Shown here one piece after another: positions 1 to 5,386 of a DNA stretch of 7,433 bases. The stretch comes from Sporomusa sp. (lineage in GTDB: Bacteria; Bacillota_C; Negativicutes; Sporomusales; Sporomusaceae), in assembly GCA_029256645.1 (NCBI GenBank), contig JAQSXM010000357.1:1-7433 (forward strand), written 5' to 3'. Each line of letters begins with the position of its first letter. Positions within the stretch are counted from its first letter, which is position 1. Below the pieces are notes generated by a model, which worked only from the letters and a program-made list of their open reading frames with translations, made no database searches and had not been told where the DNA came from. Both the position numbers and the translations under genes were made by a program.

Positions 1-863
1 TCTATGAAACGGAGATCACGCTGGATGAACTGGTGCAGTACCTGTTTGAGGATTTGAACCTGCCTGACCTGGAACGCAAGAAATTCTCCCAGGTGGAAAC
101 AGAGCGCAACTATAAGCGGTCAGGCTTTCAGCGCAAAGGCATTCCGCCGCGTCTGGCGAAAAAACGCTCAGTCATTGAGAAGCTCAAACGGCAGCAGACC
201 GCCCTGTGTGGCGGGGATGTGCCGGCAGGCGACGGGGACAGCCGGACCGGACGGGTTCCCTTCCGCGAGGATGATCTGCGGTATTTCCGGGTAAAACCCG
301 ATCTTGACCGGCACTCCAATGCGGTGGTCATCTGCATTATGGATACCTCAGGCTCGATGGACCAAACCCGCAAATACCTAGCCCGCAGTTTTTTCTTCCT
401 GTTGTACCAGTTTGTCCGCTACAAGTATGAGCAGGTGGAGGTGACCTTTATCGCCCATACCACTGAGGCCAAAGAGGTCAATGAGGATGAGTTCTTCCAC
501 CGGGGCGAGTCTGGCGGCACCTATATCAGCAGCGGCTATGCCAAAGCGCTGGAGATTATTGAGCAGCGCTATAATCCGGGTTTGTGGAATATCTATGCCT
601 TCCATTGCTCTGACGGCGACAACTGGAATGAGGATAACCCCAAGGCCGTGGAATTGGCCAGGCAGTTATGTGCCACAGGCAATCTGTTTGGCTATGTCGA
701 GGTGGGGATTAAACACTGGGTCAGTACCGTCAAGCGGGAATTTGACGACAATATTCAGGCCGATAACTTTATCACCGCGAGAATGGCGGATAAGGATGAT
801 GTATGGCCGGTGTTTAAGCAGATTCTGGAGAAAGATGCAGCAGGGAGGGAGGACGATGAGTGA
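1..863 (+). CDS. yhbH: YhbH/DUF444 family protein, 5'-truncated by window edge
   Basis: The open frame enters from the left edge (first full codon at base 3) and ends at TGA 861-863, giving 286 visible residues. Bacillus YhbH is about 396 residues, so roughly 110 N-terminal residues lie outside. A GTG at 33 is internal, because the codons before it (YETEITLDEL) continue the family pattern. The visible part begins with the LFEDLNLPDLE segment, then a basic region, then a von Willebrand A-like core with a MIDAS-type DTSGSMD motif (codons from base 342), typical of DUF444. YhbH is known from B. subtilis as a sporulation/stress protein and the E. coli relative is YeaH; its biochemical role is unsettled. 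The gene overlaps spoVR by 8 nt, implying translational coupling. The usual third member, the kinase gene prkA, would be expected just upstream. The family call is firm; the function is not. Confidence 0.93.
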   Translation, partial: YETEITLDELVQYLFEDLNLPDLERKKFSQVETERNYKRSGFQRKGIPPRLAKKRSVIEKLKRQQTALCGGDVPAGDGDSRTGRVPFREDDLRYFRVKPDLDRHSNAVVICIMDTSGSMDQTRKYLARSFFFLLYQFVRYKYEQVEVTFIAHTTEAKEVNEDEFFHRGESGGTYISSGYAKALEIIEQRYNPGLWNIYAFHCSDGDNWNEDNPKAVELARQLCATGNLFGYVEVGIKHWVSTVKREFDDNIQADNFITARMADKDDVWPVFKQILEKDAAGREDDE

Positions 864-2148
864 CTATACGCTGACTGAGCTGGCCAAGTGGAATGAACAG
901 ATTGAAAAGCTGGTCGGGGAGCTGGGGCTGGATTGTTATCAACAGCATTTTGAGCTTTGCAGCTCTGAGGATATGTTGTGTTATGAGGCCTATGTCGGTA
1001 TGCCGTCCCACTACCCGCACTGGAGTTTCGGCAAAGCGTACGAGCGGCAAAAAACCTTTTATCAATACAGTCTGAGTGGGCTGCCGTATGAAATGGTCAT
1101 CAACTCTGATCCCTGTCTGGCCTACCTGATGCGGGACAACACCCTGCTGCTGCAGATTCTTACGATGGCCCATGTCTATGGACATAATGACTTCTTTAAG
1201 AATAACCGCCTGTTCAGGCGGGATACCAGGGCCGCGTTGACGCTCGAGACCTTCAAGGCCCATGCCGACAGGGTGCGCAACTATGTGCAGGACCCGGGCA
1301 TCGGGCCGGAACGGGTAGAGCGCATCCTGGATGCGGCCCATGCCCTGAAGTTCCAGGTAAGCCGCACCGGGCTGGACAAGGCTCATTCCCGTAAGGAGCT
1401 TGATCAGGAAAGTGCCGAGGCTGTGCCCCGCCGGTTACAGAATGATTTGCTGGCTTTTCTGGCCGCCAAGGGGAGACTGCAGGACTGGGAGCAGGACCTG
1501 GTTAACATCGTCCATGAGGAAAGCCTGTATTTTGTGCCCCAGATCGAGACCAAAATCATGAATGAGGGCTGGGCCAGCTACTGGCATTACCGGATTTTAC
1601 AGCAACTTGAACTGCCGCAGGGCTTGTATCTGGAGTTCCTGCAGCGGCACAACCTGGTTGTCAGGCCGCATCAGCAGCAGCTCAACCCCTACTTTGTCGG
1701 GTTCAAGCTGTTTGAATACCTTGACCGGTCGCTGGGGCGGGCTAAGATTATGGAGATCCGGGCCGGAGAGCGGGATCAGTCGTTCCTGCGACAGTACCTG
1801 AATGAGGAGCTGTGCCGGGAGATGAACCTGTTTGCTTATGCTGTTGAGGGCGATAACGTAGTTGTGGCCGAAGTGGCTGACGAGCCCGGCTGGAAGGTTA
1901 TCCGGGATCAATTGGCCAACTCGGTCGGGATGGGCGGAATCCCGGCCATTACGCCGGTGGCTGTCGAAAAGGGTGAGTTGATTCTGGAGCATGATTATGA
2001 CGGACGGGAGCTCGAGCTTGGTTACGCCAAAGAGACGATCAAACATGTTGCCGGCTTATGGGGTGACGGGGTTAAGATCCGGACAAAGCTGGACGGGAAA
2101 GAAAAGCTGCTGTGCTGCAACCGTTTAAAAGAGGTGCTCATTATCTAA
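856..2148 (+). CDS. spoVR: SpoVR family protein (stage V sporulation protein R)
   Basis: This is a complete 430-residue protein, slightly shorter than B. subtilis SpoVR (about 468). The frame is open much further upstream, to about 481, but that part overlaps yhbH. The ATG at 856 is chosen because it follows AGGGAGGGAGGA (842-853) and gives the normal family N-terminus. Family landmarks: HWSFGK near residue 55, VINSDPCLAYL near 81-91, the metal-site-like HVYGHNDFFKNN at 106-117, KIMNEGWASYWH at 233-244 and NPYFVG near 277. SpoVR is needed for spore cortex formation in Bacillus. Its enzymatic activity is not established, though the conserved His/Glu residues suggest metal binding. The ATGAGTGA overlap with yhbH argues for one transcript and coupled translation. 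E. coli has the parallel set yeaG-yeaH plus ycgB, so the module is not strictly sporulation-specific. Confidence 0.95.
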   Translation: MSDYTLTELAKWNEQIEKLVGELGLDCYQQHFELCSSEDMLCYEAYVGMPSHYPHWSFGKAYERQKTFYQYSLSGLPYEMVINSDPCLAYLMRDNTLLLQILTMAHVYGHNDFFKNNRLFRRDTRAALTLETFKAHADRVRNYVQDPGIGPERVERILDAAHALKFQVSRTGLDKAHSRKELDQESAEAVPRRLQNDLLAFLAAKGRLQDWEQDLVNIVHEESLYFVPQIETKIMNEGWASYWHYRILQQLELPQGLYLEFLQRHNLVVRPHQQQLNPYFVGFKLFEYLDRSLGRAKIMEIRAGERDQSFLRQYLNEELCREMNLFAYAVEGDNVVVAEVADEPGWKVIRDQLANSVGMGGIPAITPVAVEKGELILEHDYDGRELELGYAKETIKHVAGLWGDGVKIRTKLDGKEKLLCCNRLKEVLII

Positions 2149-2175
2149 ATTTATGCTCTTGTTGTTCCTTCAATA

Positions 2176-2184
2176 TGGTATACT
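2176..2184 (+). promoter_or_regulatory. Candidate extended -10 promoter for the coiled-coil gene
   Basis: TGGTATACT is a TGn extended -10 with a 5/6 hexamer (TATACT, 2179-2184), 50 nt upstream of the coiled-coil gene. No good -35 lies at the right distance: CTCTTG has a 17-nt spacer and TTGTTG only 14. It overlaps the left arm of the inverted repeat at 2182-2211. Sequence match only. Confidence 0.4.
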
Positions 2185-2211
2185 TAAGGAAAATACAGCA
2201 AAACCTTAAGT
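2182..2211. repeat. Inverted repeat ACTTAAGG / CCTTAAGT, possible operator
   Basis: These are perfect 8-bp arms (2182-2189 and 2204-2211) around a 14-nt A-rich centre. The left arm overlaps the candidate -10 hexamer and the right arm sits 9 nt before the ribosome site. There is no U tract after it, so it is not a standard terminator. A repressor operator or an mRNA leader stem is possible. Confidence 0.4.
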
Positions 2212-2220
2212 GGGTATTGT

Positions 2221-2228
2221 AAGGAGGA
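2221..2228 (+). promoter_or_regulatory. Ribosome binding site that fixes the coiled-coil gene start
   Basis: AAGGAGGA lies 5 nt before ATG 2234. An in-frame GTG at 2210 is upstream of this site and would put the Shine-Dalgarno inside the coding region, so ATG 2234 is preferred. Confidence 0.85.
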
Positions 2229-2233
2229 CAAGC

Positions 2234-2644
2234 ATGAGTGAAGAGCGTTTTGACCGTATTGAACAAATGATGGCCCAGCTTATTACCATGGTCGGCCATA
2301 ATAATGCCGTTACGGAGGAATTGCGTCAGGATGTCACTGGACTTAAGCAGGACATTACCGGGCTTAAGGAGGATGTAAGTGGGCTCAAGCAGGACGTTAC
2401 TGGGCTTAAGGAGGATGTTACCGGACTTAAGCAGGTTGTAGCTGTTCTGCAACAAGATATAGTAACACTTGAAGGTAAGATGGAAAAGGGATTTGCTGAT
2501 ATCGTCAGTATGGTCAATGTACTTGGCGAAAAGTCTGATAAAATAGAAGTGGTACAAGCCCATCATTCGGATGTCCTGGACGTGTTGGCCATTCGTACTA
2601 CCCGGCAGGAAGCTGAGATTCAGGGGCTGAGACGGGCAATGTAA
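2234..2644 (+). CDS. Coiled-coil protein with tandem heptad repeat, unknown function
   Basis: A 136-residue soluble protein with no signal peptide or membrane segment. It starts at ATG 2234 after a strong ribosome site. Residues 33-67 are five near-identical heptads of the form D-V-T-G-L-K-Q/E, followed by two degenerate heptads (VVAVLQQ, DIVTLEG) to about 81. Helical, coiled-coil-prone stretches continue to the end, which is charged (TRQEAEIQGLRRAM). Leu and Val/Ile fall at regular heptad positions, so a long parallel helical bundle or oligomer is expected. Similar low-complexity proteins occur in Firmicutes and phages without a settled function. I do not recognise a named family. It lies 85 nt after spoVR behind its own candidate promoter, and 30 nt before the VanZ-like gene, which may be cotranscribed with it. 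Confidence 0.85.
   Translation: MSEERFDRIEQMMAQLITMVGHNNAVTEELRQDVTGLKQDITGLKEDVSGLKQDVTGLKEDVTGLKQVVAVLQQDIVTLEGKMEKGFADIVSMVNVLGEKSDKIEVVQAHHSDVLDVLAIRTTRQEAEIQGLRRAM
2330..2434 (+). repeat. In-frame 21-bp tandem repeat, five copies
   Basis: Five consecutive 21-bp units (starting at 2330, 2351, 2372, 2393, 2414) each encode one heptad, D-[VI]-[TS]-G-L-K-[QE]. Odd copies end in AAGCAG (KQ) and even copies in AAGGAG (KE), giving a 42-bp higher-order period. Two decayed units follow to 2476. The copies differ at synonymous sites, so the array is not brand new. Confidence 0.95.
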
Positions 2645-2674
2645 CAGGACGAAACTGCAACTCTAGGGAGCTGA

Positions 2675-3127
2675 ATGATGGGTAACAACGCTGCAATGAA
2701 AATATGGTATTGGTCCCTGGTTATTCTGCTAATGGTAATAATCACGGTATTGTCCAATACCCCTGATTTGGTATTCTTCGGGAAGAGTCTGCCCCCGGAA
2801 GTTCGTGTATTGATTGCAAAGTACTCCATCAAATGGGGTACTACCGGTTTTTTTTCCTACAGTATTAGCCCACATCCTGATTATATTCTGCATAAGCTTG
2901 GACATATATTTTTCTTCGGGTTGCTGGGAAGTATGCTTTATTGGGCGATGAACCGGTCGGTGCCGAAAGCGGTAATGGTAGTAACCCTGTTTGCCCTGAT
3001 TGATGAAATTCACCAGGGCTTTACGCTGGGGCGCAGCAGTCGTTTGGGCGATGTGGTATTGGATGTTGTTGCCGCTGTTGGGTTTATTATGTTATCTGCC
3101 AGCAGGCGGGCAAAACAGGTCAAATGA
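2675..3127 (+). CDS. VanZ-like family membrane protein
   Basis: A 150-residue protein with about four hydrophobic segments (near 10-27, 74-92, 97-110 and 125-142). The VanZ-family signature is present: HKLGHIFFFGLLG at 73-85, then DEIHQGFTLGRSSRLGD at 110-126 with D130 after it. VanZ itself gives low-level teicoplanin resistance in enterococci; most chromosomal family members have no known role, so resistance should not be assumed. Two adjacent ATGs (2675, 2678) are possible starts. AGGGAG at 2665-2670 is 4 nt from the first and 7 nt from the second, which slightly favours 2678. It follows the coiled-coil gene by 30 nt with no terminator between, so the two are probably cotranscribed, and a hairpin follows the stop. 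Confidence 0.88.
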   Translation: MMGNNAAMKIWYWSLVILLMVIITVLSNTPDLVFFGKSLPPEVRVLIAKYSIKWGTTGFFSYSISPHPDYILHKLGHIFFFGLLGSMLYWAMNRSVPKAVMVVTLFALIDEIHQGFTLGRSSRLGDVVLDVVAAVGFIMLSASRRAKQVK

Positions 3128-3155
3128 AAATGTAATAATATAGCGAATCCTGATA

Positions 3156-3190
3156 AACCCCGGTAGCCTGGACTATCGGGGTTGTTTAGT
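3156..3190 (+). terminator. Rho-independent terminator after the VanZ-like gene
   Basis: An 11-bp stem (AACCCCGGTAG 3156-3166 with CTATCGGGGTT 3173-3183, one G-U pair) closes a 6-nt loop, followed by a modest GTTTAGT tail. It lies 28 nt after the stop codon. Confidence 0.75.
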
Positions 3191-3241
3191 TATAATAGCT
3201 TTTTTTGTTGATAATTGTATAAAAAGTGAGAAATATTTTAA

Positions 3242-3270
3242 TTGTTTTTCTTAAAAGAGATAGTTATAAT
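3242..3270 (+). promoter_or_regulatory. Candidate sigma-A promoter P1 for the 53-codon ORF
   Basis: TTGTTT (3242-3247), a 17-nt spacer and a perfect TATAAT (3265-3270). The region is very AT-rich, which raises the chance-match rate. The predicted transcript would have a leader of about 95 nt before GTG 3372. Confidence 0.45.
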
Positions 3271-3282
3271 AGTTATAGATGG

Positions 3283-3312
3283 TTGTCAATAGGACTTAAG
3301 AACTAATATTAT
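3283..3312 (+). promoter_or_regulatory. Candidate sigma-A promoter P2 for the 53-codon ORF
   Basis: TTGTCA (5/6) at 3283-3288, an 18-nt spacer and TATTAT (5/6) at 3307-3312. It is closer to the gene than P1; the two may act in tandem. Confidence 0.45.
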
Positions 3313-3371
3313 GGGAAATGTGTTAAGTACTATTAATTAATTATTGAGATGTAAGGCAGGGGATATAGTAG

Positions 3372-3533
3372 GTGACGGAATTAGAACGCATCGAATCTTT
3401 AAAAGAACAGCTGTTAAAATTAGGTTACCGTAATTATCAACTTCAGGATATATATCGGGAGGTATTGGGTCAATCCAGCTGTAATCCGGAAGAATTATCT
3501 TCAGAACAGTTGAAAAACAAAATAAATAATTGA
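3372..3533 (+). CDS. Small 53-residue protein, possibly a degenerate Spo0E-like protein
   Basis: GTG 3372 is the first possible start, because the codon directly before it is TAG. AGGGG (3358-3362) lies 9 nt upstream. The ORF ends at TGA 3533, two bases before a strong terminator, and has candidate promoters in front, so it looks like a complete one-gene unit. The peptide starts VTELERIESLKEQLLKLGYR, like the first helix of Spo0E-type Asp phosphatases, which are short two-helix proteins that dephosphorylate Spo0A-P. The diagnostic SQxLD motif is missing; the nearest equivalent is YQLQD at residues 22-26, with Tyr in place of Ser. The ending (SSEQLKNKINN) is polar and helical. If it belongs to the family it may be inactive or have another target. 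The coding call rests on context; the family is a guess. Confidence 0.6.
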   Translation: MTELERIESLKEQLLKLGYRNYQLQDIYREVLGQSSCNPEELSSEQLKNKINN

Positions 3534-3535
3534 TT

Positions 3536-3574
3536 AAACTCCAGGTAATTTTAGTTATCTGGAGTTTGTTTTTT
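3536..3574 (+). terminator. Strong rho-independent terminator after the 53-codon ORF
   Basis: A 13-bp stem (AAACTCCAGGTAA 3536-3548 with TTATCTGGAGTTT 3555-3567, one G-U pair) closes a 6-nt loop and is followed by GTTTTTT. It starts 2 nt after the stop codon. Confidence 0.9.
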
Positions 3575-3587
3575 GTAAGGGGGATAA

Positions 3588-3616
3588 TTGACAAACCAAG
3601 GGTACAAGGGTACACT
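3588..3616 (+). promoter_or_regulatory. Sigma-A promoter of the CpsB/YwqE-type gene
   Basis: A perfect -35 TTGACA (3588-3593), a 17-nt spacer and TACACT (4/6) at 3611-3616, 40 nt before the ATG. It stands directly after the preceding terminator, so the phosphatase gene is independently transcribed. The spacer and -10 are built from a tandem repeat (see 3598-3613). Confidence 0.7.
3598..3613 (+). repeat. Tandem 8-bp repeat inside the promoter
   Basis: AAGGGTAC occurs twice in a row (3598-3605 and 3606-3613), covering the promoter spacer and the first half of the -10. This is a place where a bound protein would block polymerase. Confidence 0.6.
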
Positions 3617-3656
3617 AAAAGTCAAGGTTACCCGCTTAAAGGAGATTTATTATTAG

Positions 3657-4454
3657 ATGTTAGACATGCATTGTCACATTATCCCGGCCATCGATGACGG
3701 TTCGAAGGACTTGGATACCTCGCTTAAAATGTTGGAGATTGCCCAGAAAAACGGCACAAAGGCCATTGTGGCTACACCTCATGTCATTGAGGGGGAGTGG
3801 CTGCCGGCCTGGGAGCAAATTGTTGCTGGCTGCCGGCTGCTTGAACACGAAGGCGGCAAGGCAGGGTTACATATACCTGTTTATCCGGGTGGGGAGGTTG
3901 CTATCCACCGGGACATTCTGGATCTGGTTAAAGAGCCGGGGGCGTACTGTATTAACAGTGGCCGCTACATGCTTGTCGAGTTACCGGCTATTGATATTCC
4001 GGGATTTACCGAAGACTTCTTTTTTACGTTGCTAGCTCGTGGGATTACCCCTGTTCTGGCTCATCCGGAGCGTCATCCGGTGCTTGCCAAAGACCCGGAG
4101 ATACTGGTGGAATGGATCAGACGGGGAATTTTAGCGCAGGTCAATGGCTCTAGCCTGATGGGGCGCATGGGTGAACGCAGCATGAAGATGGCTGAGCATT
4201 TCCTTGCCCGGGACATGGTGCACTGCATTGGTTCTGATGCCCACAGCTCCAGGAACCGTAATCCGGATTTATCGGCTACCGCTGAAAAACTGAATGGGTT
4301 AGTCGGCGGGGAAAAAGCCAGGCAGATACTGACCATTAATCCTAAGAAGATGATTGAGAGCCAGGATGTAGAGATTTTTGAAATAAAGCCGCTTCCGCAA
4401 AGTAACAGGGCCGGTATTCTTAACAGGTTGTTTATGAAATTAGGAATTTATTGA
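3657..4454 (+). CDS. PHP-family tyrosine-protein phosphatase, CpsB/CapC/YwqE type
   Basis: A 265-residue cytoplasmic PHP phosphoesterase, normal length for the YwqE/CpsB family. Metal-binding motifs appear in order: DMHCHIIP at 3-10, DDG at 13-15, TPHV at 40-43, GGE at 78-80, AHPERH at 135-140 and GSDAH at 192-196. Family members are Mn-dependent phosphatases that remove phosphate from tyrosine-rich tails of bacterial tyrosine kinases (CpsD, YwqD) and so control polysaccharide export. ATG 3657 is preceded directly by an in-frame TAG. AAAGGAG (3638-3644) is 12 nt away, a little far. The gene has its own promoter and terminator, and no kinase, adaptor or polysaccharide gene is in the window, so its partner must be elsewhere. 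Family assignment is strong; the physiological substrate is unknown. Confidence 0.92.
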   Translation: MLDMHCHIIPAIDDGSKDLDTSLKMLEIAQKNGTKAIVATPHVIEGEWLPAWEQIVAGCRLLEHEGGKAGLHIPVYPGGEVAIHRDILDLVKEPGAYCINSGRYMLVELPAIDIPGFTEDFFFTLLARGITPVLAHPERHPVLAKDPEILVEWIRRGILAQVNGSSLMGRMGERSMKMAEHFLARDMVHCIGSDAHSSRNRNPDLSATAEKLNGLVGGEKARQILTINPKKMIESQDVEIFEIKPLPQSNRAGILNRLFMKLGIY

Positions 4455-4465
4455 GTATAATGTTT

Positions 4466-4499
4466 AAGGTCCTGCTCTACAGTAGGACCTTTGTCTTAT
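4466..4499 (+). terminator. Rho-independent terminator after the phosphatase gene
   Basis: An 11-bp stem (AAGGTCCTGCT 4466-4476 with AGTAGGACCTT 4481-4491, one G-U pair) closes a 4-nt loop, followed by a short TTGTCTTAT tail, 11 nt after the stop. Confidence 0.75.
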
Positions 4500-4524
4500 C
4501 CTCAATAAATGGACAGAAAAGTTT

Positions 4525-4553
4525 GCAGGAAAACCGACAAGGAAAGCGAATGT
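4525..4553 (+). promoter_or_regulatory. Candidate sigma-H promoter for the response regulator
   Basis: GCAGGAAAA (4525-4533) fits the Bacillus sigma-H -35 pattern RNAGGAWWW exactly. After 11 nt, AGCGAATGT (4545-4553) fits the -10 pattern RNNGAATWW except for one W. The 11-nt spacing is that of known sigma-H promoters. No good sigma-A pair was found in this interval; TATACT at 4583-4588 lacks a -35. Pattern match only. Confidence 0.35.
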
Positions 4554-4555
4554 TA

Positions 4556-4615
4556 GACATATTATCTAATTCGTGACATATTTATACTATTGAAAAGATT
4601 ATGCATATTATGCAC
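4556..4615 (+). repeat. Short direct repeats upstream of the response regulator
   Basis: GACATATT occurs at 4556-4563 and 4575-4582 (19 bp start to start, about two helical turns). ATTATGCA occurs at 4598-4605 and 4607-4614 (9-bp period). The first pair partly resembles the DegU half-site GNCATTTA, so autoregulation is possible but unproven. Confidence 0.4.
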
Positions 4616-4626
4616 AGATGCCCGGC

Positions 4627-4636
4627 AAGGAGGTGA
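4627..4636 (+). promoter_or_regulatory. Ribosome binding site that fixes a TTG start
   Basis: AAGGAGGTGA is a near-perfect Shine-Dalgarno sequence, 7-10 nt before TTG 4644. An in-frame upstream start at 4590 would place this site inside the coding region and add 18 residues ahead of the normal receiver-domain N-terminus. Confidence 0.88.
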
Positions 4637-4643
4637 GTGTTTT

Positions 4644-5315
4644 TTGACAATAAAACTTTTAATTGCCGACGATCATGCGCTCCTTAGGCAAGGGATTAAA
4701 AATGTGCTGTCTTTGGAACCGGATTTTCTCGTAATAGGTGAGGCGGCTGACGGGGACGAGGCCATAAAACAGGTTGAGTGTCTTAAGCCTGACATATTAT
4801 TACTTGATGTGAATATGCCGCGCATGAACGGGCTAGAGGTAACCCGGCGGCTCAAGGCGGAGAATAAGGTCGTAAAGGTAATCATTTTAACGATTCATGA
4901 TGATGAGAACTATGTGCTGGAGGTAATCAAGGCCGGTGCTGTTGGCTATCTGCTAAAGGACATCGAGCCAGGCATGCTGGTTAAGGCCATTCGTACTGTC
5001 TATGAAGGGCAGTCATTTATCTACCCGACCCTGGCCAGGCAGCTATTTGGTGAGATCTCGCGGCAGGAAGACAGACGGCATGAAACTGCGGCGATGCTCC
5101 AGCGTCGTAAGGGAGAACGCCTAACCTACCGGGAGGTTGAGGTATTACAGCTTATCGGTCACGGTATGAGTAATCAGGAGATCGCACAAAAGCTGTTTCT
5201 GAGTGAGAAGACGGTAAAGAATCATCTGACCAATATCTTCCGTAAGGTCAATGTGGTTGACCGGACACAGGCGGTACTGTACGCTATCAGGCAGAAGATT
5301 GTGGTGTTGGATTAA
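4644..5315 (+). CDS. DegU-like response regulator (NarL/LuxR family)
   Basis: A 223-residue protein starting at TTG 4644. The N-terminal receiver domain (about 3-120) has the acidic pair D9-D10, phosphoacceptor D55 (LLLDVNMP), T83 and K105 (GYLLKD). After a linker, a LuxR-type helix-turn-helix occupies about 158-216 (LTYREVEVLQLI, SNQEIAQKLFLSEKTVKNHL, DRTQAVLYAI). The VIILTIHDDENYV stretch and the length are strikingly like Bacillus DegU (229 residues), so this is an intact DNA-binding regulator controlled by phosphorylation. No DegS-like histidine kinase is adjacent, so it is an orphan within the window. A hairpin follows about 27 nt after the stop. Upstream lie a candidate sigma-H promoter and direct repeats. 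DegU-like versus another NarL-type subgroup cannot be settled by eye. Confidence 0.93.
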   Translation: MTIKLLIADDHALLRQGIKNVLSLEPDFLVIGEAADGDEAIKQVECLKPDILLLDVNMPRMNGLEVTRRLKAENKVVKVIILTIHDDENYVLEVIKAGAVGYLLKDIEPGMLVKAIRTVYEGQSFIYPTLARQLFGEISRQEDRRHETAAMLQRRKGERLTYREVEVLQLIGHGMSNQEIAQKLFLSEKTVKNHLTNIFRKVNVVDRTQAVLYAIRQKIVVLD

Positions 5316-5333
5316 TAACCAATTGAGGGTGGC

Positions 5334-5360
5334 GTGCATATATTATCCTATCCCAAATGA
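5334..5360 (+). CDS. Possible 8-codon leader peptide
   Basis: GTG 5334 opens an ORF encoding VHILSYPK that ends at TGA 5358-5360, inside the loop of the following hairpin. GAGGG (5325-5329) lies only 4 nt upstream, closer than ideal. A ribosome translating it would cover the left arm of the hairpin and could free the downstream ribosome site. Speculative; short ORFs like this arise by chance. Confidence 0.2.
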   Translation: MHILSYPK

Positions 5361-5386
5361 AGGGGGTAGGATAATTTGTTTTTATC
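5342..5386 (+). terminator. Terminator-like hairpin overlapping the ribosome site of the next gene
   Basis: A 13-bp stem (5342-5354 with 5363-5375, one G-U pair) closes an 8-nt loop and is followed by TTGTTTTTAT, a good intrinsic terminator for the response regulator. The right arm GGGGTAGGATAA together with the loop end holds the AGGGGG ribosome site of the TTG 5376 ORF, whose start codon is the first U-tract triplet. It could act as terminator, attenuator or translational lock. Confidence 0.75.

Noticed and set aside
481..855. In-frame upstream extension of the spoVR reading frame
   Set aside because: It overlaps yhbH in another frame, encodes a low-quality sequence unlike SpoVR, and ATG 856 has the ribosome site and the family N-terminus.
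814..1386. 190-codon minus-strand ORF
   Set aside because: Antisense shadow of spoVR, whose frame carries all family motifs.
1597..2046. 149-codon minus-strand ORF
   Set aside because: Antisense shadow of spoVR with no recognisable motif or ribosome site.
2330..2434. Possible CRISPR array
   Set aside because: Units are contiguous 21-mers without spacers and in frame with a protein.
2141..2566. Minus-strand ORF with LLKPGNVLL-type repeats
   Set aside because: Its repeats are only the reverse reading of the heptad repeat on the plus strand.
2675..3127. Glycopeptide resistance determinant
   Set aside because: VanZ-like proteins are common chromosomal genes and no vanHAX or other van genes are present.
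3337..3615. 92-codon minus-strand ORF
   Set aside because: It runs through a terminator and a promoter and opposes a better-supported small plus-strand gene.
4590..4643. Upstream start for the response regulator
   Set aside because: It would place a near-perfect ribosome site inside the coding sequence and add 18 residues not seen in receiver domains.
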